Assembly (NCBI RefSeq): GCF_000764305.2
Contig: NW_025947285.1
Coordinates: 62,001-126,000 of the forward strand
Direction: 5' to 3'
Source of the DNA: Hyalella azteca
Taxonomy: Eukaryota; Arthropoda; Malacostraca; Amphipoda; Hyalellidae
DNA length: 64,000 nt
The notes under the pieces were generated by a model, which saw nothing but the letters and a program-made list of their open reading frames with translations, made no database searches and was not told the DNA's origin. Below, piece by piece: positions 1-11,038 of this stretch. The position numbers and the translations under genes are program-made. The stretch's first letter is position 1. Each line of letters starts with the position of its first letter.

Positions 1-3000
1 GACCCTATTGATTCTTTTCCAAACGAATCAGCCAAGGCATTGGCTGTCATCTGCGTTAAACCGTTGTCAGGAACAGAGTTTGGAGAGATATACTTGGAAT
101 CAGCAGAAGCTTGATCACTAATCATTTGTGGTAACTCATTTAACGGCACGTCGCCTTCGTTACTTGTAGCCCACTTGTCTTTTACAACTCCACTCTTCGA
201 CTTGGTCCTTCTATGACGCTGTTTTCCTGGCAGCCGACCTCTGCTGCCAGCTTTGCGACTCTGGTGCAACTCAGCTTCGTCGGCCGAGCTCTCGCAGGCA
301 GGACTGCGCTGACGAGAAACGATTACTTCTGTTTCAACGTGCAGGTTTGGACTGGCTTTGCGATCGGTGACATGAGCCTTGGAAGGCGTTTGGTATGAAC
401 TCTCGGAGGAATACTGGTAGGCATTAGTAGCGTCAATACGAGGGATGTGGTCTGTCTGGTTTGGACTTCGAGAAAATGATTTTTTATGTTTTTCGGCATT
501 AGTGATGTTCTGGTCTTTGTGCGGACCAAAAACGCACAGCAGCTCAGGTGTTGGAGTCTTAGAGGCTTGTTTATTCGCCGACATGTAGGAATATAAATTA
601 TGATCCACATGGATGTTTGTGTTATTCACTTTACTAGACGCTCCCAGAAACGATGGATCGAAGCTTGACACGTCAGAGCCTGAGTTATTGGAACGTACAG
701 GTCGCGGTCTGTAGAGCACCGAAGAGTTACAGTCGCTGTCTTCTTCACGATTAATTCCAAAATTATTTTGTTTGATCAATTGCTTCATCCGCTGTTTCTG
801 GAAAAACCTCTTTGCGACGCCAGCTTGTTTTGGATTGTAGAACATTTCAGGAGAATATTGAAAATTTTCAGAAGCAGCACCAAAATTTATCATTTGCAAT
901 GCCGTTCCTTGAGGTCTGACGTTTTCAGACTTGAGTAACACGTCGCTCTTAATGGGTGAAGAAACTTGGTGAGAAACAGACGATGACTTGATGGTGGGAG
1001 AACGAGAAGAATCGTAACTATGAACGCTGTTGGCGACCGCATGCAAGACGTTGTTCTCTTGGTGGTTGTTGTGAATAGTCTGGACCGAGTGAACGCCACT
1101 GAAATGATTTCCAGATGCAACACTCGTGTTACTGACAGGAATGAGATGCGTGCCGCTACCTCCACTGCCACCGCTGCTGCTGGCAGCAACTGTATTGTTA
1201 GCCACTTGTACTTGCACTTCTTCTCCAATCGGTTTTATCCAAAAGCATGATTTCAGGTCGGTCGCACGCCATGCTTGCTTAACGTCTGATCTCCCAAGAC
1301 AAAAGAATAAGAAAATAAATATGCCGAGACTCGACGAGCAGATGGCGTAGACGAGACTGAAGATTGTTATATGATGAGATATTACGGACTGAAAAGGACC
1401 AGCAGTCGTGATAGCAGCTGATGCCCAGGTCAACACAAACAGCAGCAATGTGACTTCATGCGCTCGCAGCTGCGTCAGCGGACTGTGGTGGCTGTCATAC
1501 AGATTTTCGCTGACACTCGAAGACAGACTGAGCTCATCAGCGTTAAGTCTGTCAGAGTTGAGATGAGCCGTGAGGTGAGATGTGTGGCCTGAATTGGTGG
1601 TGACATTCTCGGAGTTCGGGGAAGCAGCGTCCAGAAGTTCTAGTTCTGTAGTCTCGGTATTAGCAGCTGCCTCAGAGTAGCTCCCAGGATCAGACTTGAT
1701 CATGCAGTGAGTGAGGAGACAGAAGACGCACAGAATTGTTACTAGGACGACGCATGGAGCATAGAAGGCCCCCAAGCTTGGAGCCCAGGCAAGGAAGCAG
1801 TAGCTGTACCCAGCATAATGGTGCAGATTAACAGCTGCAGATATACCGCACAAAATCAGAGCGATGCCCCAACCTACGAGGTAAAATCTCAACATGGGTT
1901 TCGGTGGCAAAGGAGAGTCAGGAAGAGGATCGTCCGAAAGCAGAGGAGGTCGCAAAGCTTTCGTAACTTTCTTATACAGGTTTGACACAGACACAATAAT
2001 CCAGAGTAGCACGCAAGATGAGAGATAATGCAATAGGATGCCAATGCCTTGACAAAAAGGTCGACTTTCGGTCTGATAAACACCAACTGTAAAAAGAACA
2101 ATGAGGAGCATGAGGGCAATCCAGGTGTTGATGTATGAGTGTTTGTTTTTACTGGTAGTGTGTATACGTGGGTGATGAATGGCCCACGTAACGATGGTGA
2201 TCATTAGCAGGAAAGCGCACACAAAACTCCCAACATAGACAGCCGGAGCACTGAGGCGGAATTCTGCACCTGTGTCAGAAATTCTGGTTTTCAAGAAACT
2301 CGTGTCTTGCAATATACCGTAGTGAGCGAGTCGGTCACACTGGAATATGATTTTAGAGTTGACAATCCTCAACACCTCGCAGCCCTCGCTGGACCAAGAT
2401 CCCATAGACCCTTTTTGAAAGTCGCCAGCTCTCCACCACACCGGTCTGATGTTGTTACTGTATAGAGTCGTGCGCAACGTCACCGTCACTGAATTGCCGA
2501 GTAACGAAAAGCTCTCGTTGAGACCTTGATCATCAAGGCGAGCGCCGATAACCACCGATGTCACATCCCAGTTAACGAACGAAGAATTTTCAACGGCAAA
2601 GTGAGGGAAAAGCTTAGAGGTTTCGAATGCGAAAACATGGATCCGACGGGAGCTTGGCGGAGCGTAGTCGTGCGACTGACCCAGGTGCATCCAATCCATG
2701 TTGCGTTTAAGGAGAGTGTCGGCGAGGTTCGGGCCTTGAGGTTGCGGCCACACAGTTTGATTGGGTACAAGCAGGTTGCTACTCAAACGAGTGACGTCTC
2801 TTGTATTTCGCTTGTTATCGTCATTCAGTTTTGTGTGCTGTTGCTGTTTAGATGCTATACCAGATGAAGATATACTTTCGTTTTCAAGACTGAGGAAATC
2901 AGGGCCATGTTGGTCGCCTATATTCGATTTTTTGGGGGGAACAAATCTATCTCGAAAATCAGCGGTCCCCGGGGCTGCATCTACGAGACGCATGTTAGCG

Positions 3001-3150
3001 GGTGCCGATGATCCAAAAGCTGTGCTCACTTTTTCTGTATTCGACTTGGTTTGATTTTTGACAGGCGGCGAATTCTCCGGCAGATGGAAAAATCGACTGA
3101 AGTGTGCCGCAGGAATCTCAAGCACTGCGTCGACCACAGCATCGTCGGGT
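1..3150 (-). CDS. ADGRA exon 14 (partial): end of GAIN, 7TM domain, cytoplasmic tail
   Basis: Acceptor CCTTTCAG; the frame is open for about 1,050 codons to position 1, with no stop. Order: PDDAVVDAVLEIPAAHF (GAIN strand); about 100 polar residues; RRIHVFAFETSKLFPHFA; an Asn-rich stretch; GPS-like GCEVLRIVNSKIIFQCDRL. The seven helices lie at about 2,265-1,300, with TM1 AVYVGSFVCAFLLMITIV, TM3 CQGIGILLHYLSSCVLLWII, the family-typical YCFLAWAPSLGAFYAP before TM5, and TM7 ending FFCLGRSDVKQAW. The third intracellular loop is long and Ser/Glu-rich. The tail (about 1,290-1) has Gly/Ser, Asn/His and basic stretches and exceeds 430 residues. The GPS reads CDRLA, not the usual H-L-T/S, so self-cleavage is unlikely. 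The stop codon lies outside the window. Confidence 0.94.
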
Positions 3151-3603
3151 CTGAAAGGCGGAAATTCAATGAATGGAAAGAAATTAATCAGCGTTTCCTT
3201 CGATTTTCGGCAAAAACATCATACACATTTCTTTAGAGAAAAAGTATTTCTAAGTTCATTAACAAAAATTGCCTAACACGAGGTTAAATTAACTTAACCT
3301 ATTGAGCCCAAGATTCGGTACAAGTTCATAACAATAAGACACCAACGTTGCCATTTAATAAGAAGTAGATACAGTTTTTCATCCTTCATTTCAGGCCACG
3401 AAGAAAACCTATGTCATGCTCCAGAAGACCACAAGCAACTTTGAAGAGGGCTAGCTTGTCTTTTCTCAAAGACGATCAATAAGAAGATTATCACTTAGTG
3501 GCAATTAGAACTCAGTGACCAATAGCAAACTTGGAATTTTACAGATTCTGGCACAAATTCGACGCCTGTCATGTAAACATAATCGTAAACACGCAATAGT
3601 TGA

Positions 3604-3740
3604 CTACCGAATTAGAGGCTACCGAATTAGAGGCTACCGAGTTAGAGGCTACCGAGTTAGAGGCTACCAAGTTAGAGGCTACCGAGTTAGAGGCTACCGA
3701 GTTAGAGGCTACCAAGTTAGAGACTACCGAGTTATAGGCT
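3604..3740. repeat. 15-bp minisatellite in ADGRA intron 13
   Basis: About nine copies of a 15-bp unit near TACCGAGTTAGAGGC, with A/G variants. Because 15 is a multiple of three it makes an open frame (RGYRV repeated), which is not a gene. Confidence 0.9.
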
Positions 3741-3867
3741 CGACACCGCTCGAGGTCACCAGATTAAACTCGAGTAACGGTACCCATCTCCCCCAGAGGT
3801 TCAGAAACACGCGGGTTTGTCGAGTGTTGATGTACAGAGAAAACAGTTGCAGCAAACGAAGCTTTAC

Positions 3868-3968
3868 CTCGAGGCGCCCTGAGACGATGACTGGCAAGAC
3901 AGGCGTCGCTGTCTGCTGTGCAGCGAACGTCTGTGAAGAACGCACACCAACGCTTCGGGAGACGCAAC
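3868..3968 (-). CDS. ADGRA exon 13: short GAIN exon
   Basis: 101-nt exon between TGAATTGCAG and GAG|GTAAAG. It was found because exons 12 and 14 are out of phase if joined directly. It encodes VASPEALVCVLHRRSLHSRQ then RRLSCQSSSQGAS, placing the two Cys-containing strands that family members have after the PNIA position. AG left at the end joins the A of exon 14 as Arg. Confidence 0.88.
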
Positions 3969-4466
3969 CTGCAATTCAAATATTCATTTAAATGCATCAT
4001 GAAGTCTTCATCAACATCTGTACTTCATAAACATCTGTAAGATTAGCTTTCTGCGATTAACGTCAACATAACAACATAAATCACCAATTGTAATTAAACA
4101 TTTGATTTTAAATGCGTTCACCGTGTACGGCGACTAGCTCTAAAGCTTTCATAACAGGTTTTAGTTTACTTGGTCTGAAGGTGACAATATAAATATTATT
4201 ACATGATGTAATAAAATTTGAAAATGTCTATTTTAATTACTTTTTAGGGACTAAAATACATTTTTATCCCTTAACCGTGACGATATCTTGTAAGTGTTAA
4301 TTTTTCACTAATCAATGAATACTGAACGGCATAGTGTGTATACCTACAAATGATGATAACGAATATCGTTGGAATTAACCTGATTGGCTTATTATCCAAG
4401 CATTCGAGCAAGTTTATCTTTGATAGGCCAATCAGCCAGACATTAAAGAGAATATTGAACCCAAAC

Positions 4467-5275
4467 CTTTTTCTGCAGACGTTCATGAAGTCGCTGCAGC
4501 GTCTTCTTGTTATCGCTGTTCGAGAACTCAATATAGCGAGGCCCGTCAAGTTCCAACGGCGCTGCTGTGTCCGGAGTGTCAAGGTCTCGTAAGACATTTG
4601 ACGTCGTAGTTTGCACAAAAGGAGTCCGTGTAGATTCAGGCACAAGATTTTCTTCAGTAGAATCGCGTAAATGAGCAGTAGCACTTTCAAGGTTCGATAC
4701 CTCAGATTGAAGTCTAAGATTATGAATCGACTTGGAAGTTGAAGAGTCAAGACGCGCAAGCTCTTCAAAACGATTTCCTGTTTCTGGCTTTGTAGTGGAT
4801 GGAGCAACATGGTCGACATTTCGTTTGTGTAATCTCGAATTCATTTCTTGTTTCTCTGCACTGAACGAATTTCTTTTGGCGTCCATTAACGCTTCATTGT
4901 CGGCGAAAGAGCGCTTCACCAGCTGAATATTACCAATCGCAGACCTCGATACTCTAGACGATCTTTCCACGATACTTTCAGGTTTTAAACTCCTGATTTT
5001 TAGTTCGCCATCGACGACGTGAAGCCTTCTTGTAGTAGAATTATCGCCGTGCTCATCGGAGTTCGTAGAAGCAATGTTTGGATCGAAGCTTTCAACAGCC
5101 GAGCGCCCCTCAGGATTGCTGGCTAGGGCACGAGGCTCCGGCATGGGTATTTGTAGGACGTGCAGATGGGGAAGTGAGGCCTGGCTGACGGTCGGCACGG
5201 ACCTCGTCACCGTCCACAGCGCCGTTAGGAGCCTGTTACACGCGTGGTCCCTCGTCTCCGCAGCGCTCAGGTTAC
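4467..5275 (-). CDS. ADGRA exon 12: GAIN region with about 200-residue polar insert
   Basis: 809-nt exon, acceptor TTGCAG, donor AAG|GTTTGG. The first 60 or so residues follow the family: AAETRDHACNRLLTALWTV, then LHVLQIPMPEP and FDPNIAS, which matches the conserved PNIA position. From about 5,080 to 4,467 the frame stays open for about 200 mostly polar, charged residues of no recognised fold. The conserved sequence resumes only in exon 13, so this is an insertion inside the GAIN region. Confidence 0.9.
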
Positions 5276-5586
5276 CTGCAAATCAGTCTCTCAAGAAATT
5301 TGTTTTGCTTAAGAAAACAGGGAGAATTACTTTCAGGAATAAAATTCCAATACAAATTAAAGCAATAAAAATAAGAAAAAAGAGCACTACAGAGTGATAA
5401 AAAATAACCACGGCTACACGAGTCATGAATTATACAAATATAGGAGGCTAAACGAGCAATATTAAACCCCACCTCAAAAACAAGCACAACAGACGCAGTT
5501 GTCTGACTTAAACGATGAAAACGAATCATATGCAGAATTAAAATGACACATAACGTGGGCAAACATAAGGAATACGAGTTACTCAC

Positions 5587-6144
5587 CAGCAGAAACAACC
5601 ATGGACGCGGCAACGAGGTCTAGAAGCATGGCGGCGACCTCTCTGTTCTCGGAATTTCTGAGTGCAAATGATGGCTGCAGGTGTACATCAGCAGCATTAA
5701 CACTCGCCGGCGCACTCCTAGCTACCTTGTCGACGCTGGCCATGAGCTCTGAAGTGTAATACTCAATTGTACGTGCAAGAAAGACCACGTCTGCGGGGCC
5801 ATTCAAGACCTGCTCGCCTCCACACGTGAAGTTATGCAAGCTACGCGTGCTCCTCAACAAAGTCGTCTTGCTCGTCGTGAGATTAGTCAGGGAAAATTGC
5901 TGTAGAATCCGCGTGGTTTTGGACGCGAAAGGGCATTCGTCGGTCCTGAGTTGCTCCCAGGTACCATTAGAGGAGCATGTGTGGTACGCAGTGGGTGGGT
6001 GGAGGACTGGGTGGTCCCCAGTGAAGTGGTACAACTGGTTGTGGTGGAATGAGGTGGATGAGGAGGATCCGTGGCATGGTAGACTCACTACCACGTTGGC
6101 TACGGTGTGTGGCCACGAGATGACGCCGCGCTCGTCGCGCGTCT
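5587..6144 (-). CDS. ADGRA exon 11: HormR domain and start of the GAIN region
   Basis: 558-nt exon from GGTTGCAG to GTGAGT. Begins ETRDERGVISWPHTVANVVV, then LPCHGS, a His/Ser-rich loop, and the HormR cysteines in YHTCSSNGTWEQLRTDECPF. The GAIN subdomain-A helices follow: RILQQFSLTNLTTSKTTLL, DVVFLARTIEYY and MLLDLVAASMVV. The W-P-x-T/A-x-A-N pattern and the ECPF...TRIL transition are highly characteristic of ADGRA receptors. This is one of the clearest exons for family assignment. Confidence 0.93.
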
Positions 6145-6433
6145 CTGCAACCATTTTATAATTAGCAATTCAGTGTTAATAATATAATAAAGTAATAAAC
6201 CTGAGGATGTTAACGACCTCTATGACTGGAATAAGAATATAACATGCTAAAAATGAAGAATAACATTACAGAGCATGGTAACTTCGTATTAATCAATTCA
6301 AGTGAAAGTGGATAATTCATCTAAACTTCTTGTTCTGATGAATTATATGAATCTTGTTCACACGAATGTATATGAATTACAATAATTTATTTTCAGTGCC
6401 CCGCGCAATAACGCAGATGGATCACTCACTGAC

Positions 6434-6861
6434 CATTAAAAGGACAGTATTTGGTGTGGCGGTGGATGACATAAACGCTGAGCGACTTGCTGTTGCTGCT
6501 GGCGCGATACCGCGGCTTGGGTATCGCGGTCAGCGGATCGCGTAGCTTCGTGTCGACCGTTTTATCAAGATGACCGTGCGAGTCGTTGCCTCTGTTCATT
6601 TTGAATTCAAGCTTATCGACGTTTGTTCCTTTAGCGATGAGAGTTCCCGCAGCCTTGGGAAAGGCGGATGTTTCGACCTCGACAGGAACTTTCCGATCTT
6701 CCCCAAGAGGAGCAGTTCCAGCTTCCCCCTGAGAAGTTGCACTAACTTTCCCTGTTTTATTTTTACCAGTTTCATCGGTGGTATTTTTTTCCTCGGAGGT
6801 TTCGACTCGACATGCCCACTGCCCACCGTGATGTGCGCCCAGCCGCCGGATTTGAACCAAA
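6434..6861 (-). CDS. ADGRA exon 10: Ig domain, last part, with charged insert
   Basis: 428-nt exon. Starts SLVQIRRLGAHHGGQWAC, which holds the second core Ig cysteine in the usual G-x-W-x-C context. About 100 Lys/Glu/Thr/Gly-rich residues follow before the fold resumes with SLSVYVIHRHTKYCPFN, the conserved end of the Ig domain and start of the HormR linker in this family. Donor GTCAGT, not the overlapping GTGAGT, because only the former keeps phase with exon 11. Confidence 0.88.
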
Positions 6862-7154
6862 CTATCAAGAAGCAATCAAGTTAGTGTTTGATTGTAAAAT
6901 ATATATTTGGTACGAATGTATTTTTTGAAAATTCAGCACAAGAAAAATTCGAAGAATTTCAGTATGCCTTTTTAATTACAAAATCGTTATAATTGAATGT
7001 TTTGAAGTTAATGCGGCATATGAACACTGCAGCTGAAAACGTTCCCAAACGCTGCCTCAGGTTGATCATTAAACGCTGATCCAGAAACATAAAACATTTT
7101 AACTTGAAATTATAATTAAAAAATTCGTCTAGAAATTGCAGTAAAACAATGAAC

Positions 7155-7290
7155 CTCTCGACTCCGTCCTGACGGTGACGGGTGCTGACGACGATGGCCT
7201 CTGCGGAGGAGTTGTCAGGAGGCCCCGGGGTGGCAGAAATGGCCTCCTGTTGGGGCACGACCTGCGGCCTCACCGTCACCAGCCGAACTC
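7155..7290 (-). CDS. ADGRA exon 9: Ig domain, middle
   Basis: 136-nt exon, acceptor TACGTCAG, donor GTTCAT (weak but phase-consistent). Reads VRLVTVRPQVVPQQ then a Pro/Ser/Ala stretch and AIVVSTRHRQDGVE. Placed by phase on both sides: G+GA from exon 8, AG+T to exon 10. Confidence 0.82.
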
Positions 7291-7724
7291 CTGACGTAGA
7301 TTACATTATATGGCTAATATCTCACGCAAAAACGCAAACATTATTCAACGGGAACGAGGAAAAATCTTATTATATAAACTCAGCAGTACGTAAATTCAAC
7401 ATAAACTCCAGAGGCATTCTTAGTAACTCTGAAGTCGTTGACGAAAAGGAATTGAATTTTAGCTAGTTGATCAGTAGTACCAGGGGTGGTAGGTAGAAGT
7501 AGGAGTAGTAGTAGTAAGATGGTTTGCTAGCGCTTCAGCTGTCCAGTTATTTCGCGCCGAAGCCCAAGGATTAACTCGTCAGTAAGCCGGAAGGTCTCCT
7601 TATTAAAAATTTCTCAGATGCTTCATCACCCGTAAAGGGCGGAATGTCTCAAGTGTCCAGCCTAGCGAGTTGATCAGGGATAAGCGAAGGTAATTATGGG
7701 AATATTTGTGAAGGTTAACCTTAC

Positions 7725-7945
7725 CTTCAGCCACGTCAGACGAAGGCCCGGTAGACGACGATGGTGAAGAAGTGGTTGTGTTCGGATGAGAGGCCGGTGT
7801 GCTGGATAACGGAGTGGTGGATGGTGGTGTGGAGGTGGGGTGGATTAGAACATCGTCCTGATACCAAAAAATTTTGGCTTCACGTGACGAATTTCTCGTG
7901 GCCAACGAGAACGAATCTTCGACTGACAGCTGCCGCGGATTCAAA
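7725..7945 (-). CDS. ADGRA exon 8: Ig domain core Trp plus mucin-like loop
   Basis: 221-nt exon with acceptor TCTCGCTAG and donor GTAAGG. It carries the Ig core tryptophan in KIFWYQDDVLIHP, then about 40 residues almost entirely Ser, Thr, Pro and Asn (STPPSTTPLSSTPASHPN and similar). The low-complexity run falls inside the Ig fold, where a short loop is normal. Phase: two bases from exon 7 + T, and G left for exon 9. Confidence 0.88.
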
Positions 7946-8483
7946 CTAGCGAGAAAAGAGGGAGAGAAAGTTAATATCACGAAGTTAATATCAAAATGTT
8001 TATATAATAAGGCTAATACAACAAGGTTAATAGTATCACAAGTTTAATGATAGTTCTATAACACATAGTCTTCACTGATGGCCAAATGTTGCCTAAACGT
8101 AGGCAATAAATTTCAATATAAAAATGGCTTTTTCTCGACAGTTATGATGTTTCATTGACATGCAACACAAAATAAAAGCATGGCAGTTAGGTTATGCAGG
8201 GCACGTGTAGTGGAATAAATGTTCTGCATATTACGATCATGGCAAGAGGTGAAAAAGCGAGTAAACTGAGCCAGTGTGAACGAGTGATGAATAAACGCAT
8301 TCGATTGCTGAATAATTTATATATTCAATTATATATAGGACTGACAAATGAAAGTATTGGATTACCAGGATTAATGAATGAAAGTATTGGAATAGCGATT
8401 GAAAGTAGCAAAGTAGCGAGTGAAAATAATAGAGTGAAGAGTGAAAGTAAAGGAATGGTGAGCTAATTATATGGAAACAAGAA

Positions 8484-8712
8484 GTGAGGTAAAGTGGCTG
8501 AGTAGCGAGCCGAAAAAGGCGAGTAGCGAGCAGAAATAGCGAGTGATGAGCACATGTTAGCAAAAACCGAGCAAAAAATCACCGAGCAAAAGTTGACGAG
8601 AAGCGAGCAAAAAATAGCGAATGACGAGCACATGTTAGCAAAAACCGAGCAAAAAATCATCGAGCAAAAGTTGACGAGCAGCGAGCAAAAAATGGCGAGT
8701 AACGAGTAAAAA
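8484..8712. repeat. GAGCAAAA-type minisatellite with two ~80-bp higher-order copies
   Basis: Degenerate short repeats of AGCGAGCAAAAA, arranged as two nearly identical blocks of about 80 bp, each starting GAGCACATGTTAGCAAAAAC (about 8,548 and 8,627). Ends right beside the donor of exon 7. Confidence 0.85.
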
Positions 8713-8736
8713 TATTGAAGTGAGCACAGCACGTAC

Positions 8737-8842
8737 GGGAGGCTGAGGAAGCAGCGCAGGGTGAGACTGTCGCCGGCGAAGACCACCTGGTCCCAGCCGG
8801 GGTCCAGGTCCAGTGTTGCTGGTCCTGCCGGGGCGCCGCCCT
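8737..8842 (-). CDS. ADGRA exon 7: Ig domain, first part
   Basis: 106-nt exon, acceptor GTTACAG, donor GTACGT. Encodes the start of an Ig fold with the first core cysteine: DQVVFAGDSLTLRCFLS. Matches the Ig-like domain that follows the LRR cap in GPR124/GPR125. Confidence 0.87.
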
Positions 8843-9004
8843 CTGTAACACAAGTGAACTTATACTGATCAATGTGCGACGATGTAACACACCAACTACT
8901 CATTCTGATTTTATGTTCAATAATAAACCGTAAGTGTGAAATAGTGGAAGGTTTTTACGAGCTAAACTTATTGCCCGCCACTTCAGGTAAATTTATTACC
9001 TTAT

Positions 9005-9500
9005 CCTTTGATGTGCCCCAAGCCATCCTCCCAAAGCCATCCATCCTTTAATGCACCCAAAGCCATCCATCCTTTGATACACACAAAGCCATCCATCCTT
9101 TGATGCATCCAAAGCCATCCATCCTTTGAAACACCCAAAGCCATCCATCCTTTGAAACACCCAAAGCCATCCATCCTTTGATACACCCAAAGCCATCCAT
9201 CCTTTGATACACCCAAAGCCATCCATCCTTTGATACACCCAAAGCCATCCATCCTTTGATACACCCAAAGCCATCCACCAAAGCCATCCATCCTTTGATG
9301 TACCCAAAGCCATCCATCCCTTGACGTACCCAAAGCCATCCATCCTTTGATGTACCCAAAGCCATCCATCCTTTGATGTACCCAAAGCCATCCATCCTTT
9401 GATGTACCCAAAGCCATCTATCCTTTGATGTACCCAAAGCCATCCATCCTTTGATGCACCTAAAGCCATCCATCCTTTGATGCACCTAAAGCCATCCCCC
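9005..9500. repeat. 26-bp minisatellite in ADGRA intron 6
   Basis: About 18 copies of a 26-bp unit, CCATCCATCCTTTGATACAC + CCAAAG, with point variants and one shortened copy near 9,275. Since 26 is not a multiple of three and no unit frame carries a stop, all three minus-strand frames are open and read GWMALG, DGWLWV and DGFGY in turn. Confidence 0.95.
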
Positions 9501-9543
9501 CACACGTGCACGACCCTTGACGACACCACGGCACGCAGCTCAC

Positions 9544-9767
9544 CGCAGAGGAGCTCGTCCAAGGACAGGGAGCGCACGGCGATGCCCCTGAGGTGATCAG
9601 GACCTGCACACGTCGTGCCCTTTGACACCCTGAGGGCGCCGTCCCCGCTGCTGCCCCCCGGGGGCGGTGGGGGCGACGTGAGCCCTGAGGGCAGAGCCTG
9701 TCCAGTGATGGCCGCCACTAGCCATTGCAGGGAACAGTCGCACCACAGAGACGTCTGTGTCAGGTCT
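9544..9767 (-). CDS. ADGRA exon 6: LRR C-terminal cap
   Basis: Starts IDLTQTSLWCDCSLQWL and contains the LRR cap cysteines: CDC near the start, then TCAGPDHLRGIAV, and a last Cys in SLDELLC. The acceptor is ATGACAG at 9,770-9,768; the next AG, at 9,755, would give the wrong phase after exon 5. The donor is G|GTGAGC, leaving one base that joins exon 7 as Glu. A proline/glycine-rich stretch (SPPPPPGGSSGDG) sits between the cap cysteines and looks like a loop insertion. The frame stays open through the donor into a 26-bp minisatellite, which is intronic. Confidence 0.9.
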
Positions 9768-10362
9768 CTGTCATGTGGAACGTTTCATCAGCGTTTAAAT
9801 ATCAAATAAAAGGAATGATAAACATGCAAAATAATATTTTGATTTTACAAGTTTAGTTTCTCAGGCCGTTAAAATACAGGGATAGGCAACTGGCTACTCT
9901 TTGATATTTTCCCACTAAATTTCAATGCATTTGCTGAGTACAATATATTTGACGGGCTATCAGCAATTCCATTTTGCAGTAAAAATGATCAACATGGCAA
10001 TAGGAAAGATATTGGCTGACATGCAGTATGCAAAATATTTACAATTGCATGTGAAATATGAGCAAATTACATCATGAAAAAAGAACGAACTGATATGGAA
10101 GGATAAAAAAAACATGGTTCTCTAAGCATGAAGTTCACGGCACTGCAACACATGGTTCTCTAACTAAAAACTTAAAAGCAAAGAAAACTCCACAAAAATG
10201 CATAGTATCTTTAAAGAAAATGTTTCGGAGTCCAACTATACACCAACTTCCTTTTCGCTTATCGGTCGCTTTTTTTTTTTTTTTTTGCTTTTCGCTTTTT
10301 CTCGCCAACTTGCCTTTAAGTTTTTAGTGAATTTGCAATTCAAGCAAACGAGTGACATTATT

Positions 10363-10450
10363 ATATATATATATAATAATATATATATATTACTTATAAT
10401 ATATATTATATATTAATATTTATTTATATTAATATATATTATATATTAGG
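10363..10450. repeat. AT-rich microsatellite
   Basis: Runs of TA/AT dinucleotides and TATTAATATA-like words between a poly-T tract (10,269-10,286) and LRR exon 5. Confidence 0.9.
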
Positions 10451-10509
10451 TATATTACTCTAAGCACGCAGTCTACGCCGTGCTAGCCATCAATGGAAGG
10501 CAGACTCAC

Positions 10510-10581
10510 ATGAAGGAGACGGACGGCAAGGCTGAGGCGAGGCTGGGATGGAGGACGCGCAGCGGATTGTCTGACAGTTTT
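10510..10581 (-). CDS. ADGRA exon 5: LRR (72 nt)
   Basis: 72-nt exon encoding KLSDNPLRVLHPSLAS then ALPSVSF, between CCTCAAAG and GTGAGT. It was found by asking for an exon that starts with one base and ends with two, as its neighbours do. An AT-repeat block lies just to its left (10,363-10,450). Confidence 0.88.
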
Positions 10582-10966
10582 CTTTGAGGATGGAAATATA
10601 ACATTAATATCTAATTTATTTATAGAGAACTTGAGGAATATTTACCTCAGAATCGTTAATTCCGTCAAGATTTTTTGTAGTATGTGAATATAAAATACGG
10701 AAAAATGCACAATTACTAGAAATAGTTTGTTTTAAATTAACAATTTATCGAGAATGAGAGGCAAGTGGGTAGTACATGATAATAAATTGTTGCCTCGCTG
10801 ATCCATATAGCACAATATCACAATGCAGCCATGAAGCATTTAGGGGAGAACAAGTCAAATGAATATCAGTTTATTTGGCAGTTGTTGTAGGCACCCATTA
10901 AATTATCCGTGCATTTATTCTGCTCTATATTTCGTGAAAATATATTTGTTATGAAGGGAAACTCAC

Positions 10967-11038
10967 ATTCGTTTGAGATTGTGGAGACCTGCCAGCTGAC
11001 TGCCGGTGAGGACGGTGAGGTTGTTGCTACTCAAGTCT
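10967..11038 (-). CDS. ADGRA exon 4: LRR (72 nt)
   Basis: 72-nt exon encoding DLSSNNLTVLTGSQLAG then LHNLKR, between TCGGCAG and GTGAGT. Phase matches exons 3 and 5 (CT+A = Leu; AT+A = Ile). DLSSNNLTVL is a textbook LRR core. Confidence 0.92.

Noticed and set aside
8996..9718. 240-codon minus frame with GWMALG/DGWLWV repeats
   Set aside because: The 26-bp unit keeps all frames open. Only the part in exon 6 (9,544-9,767) is coding by splice phase and domain content.
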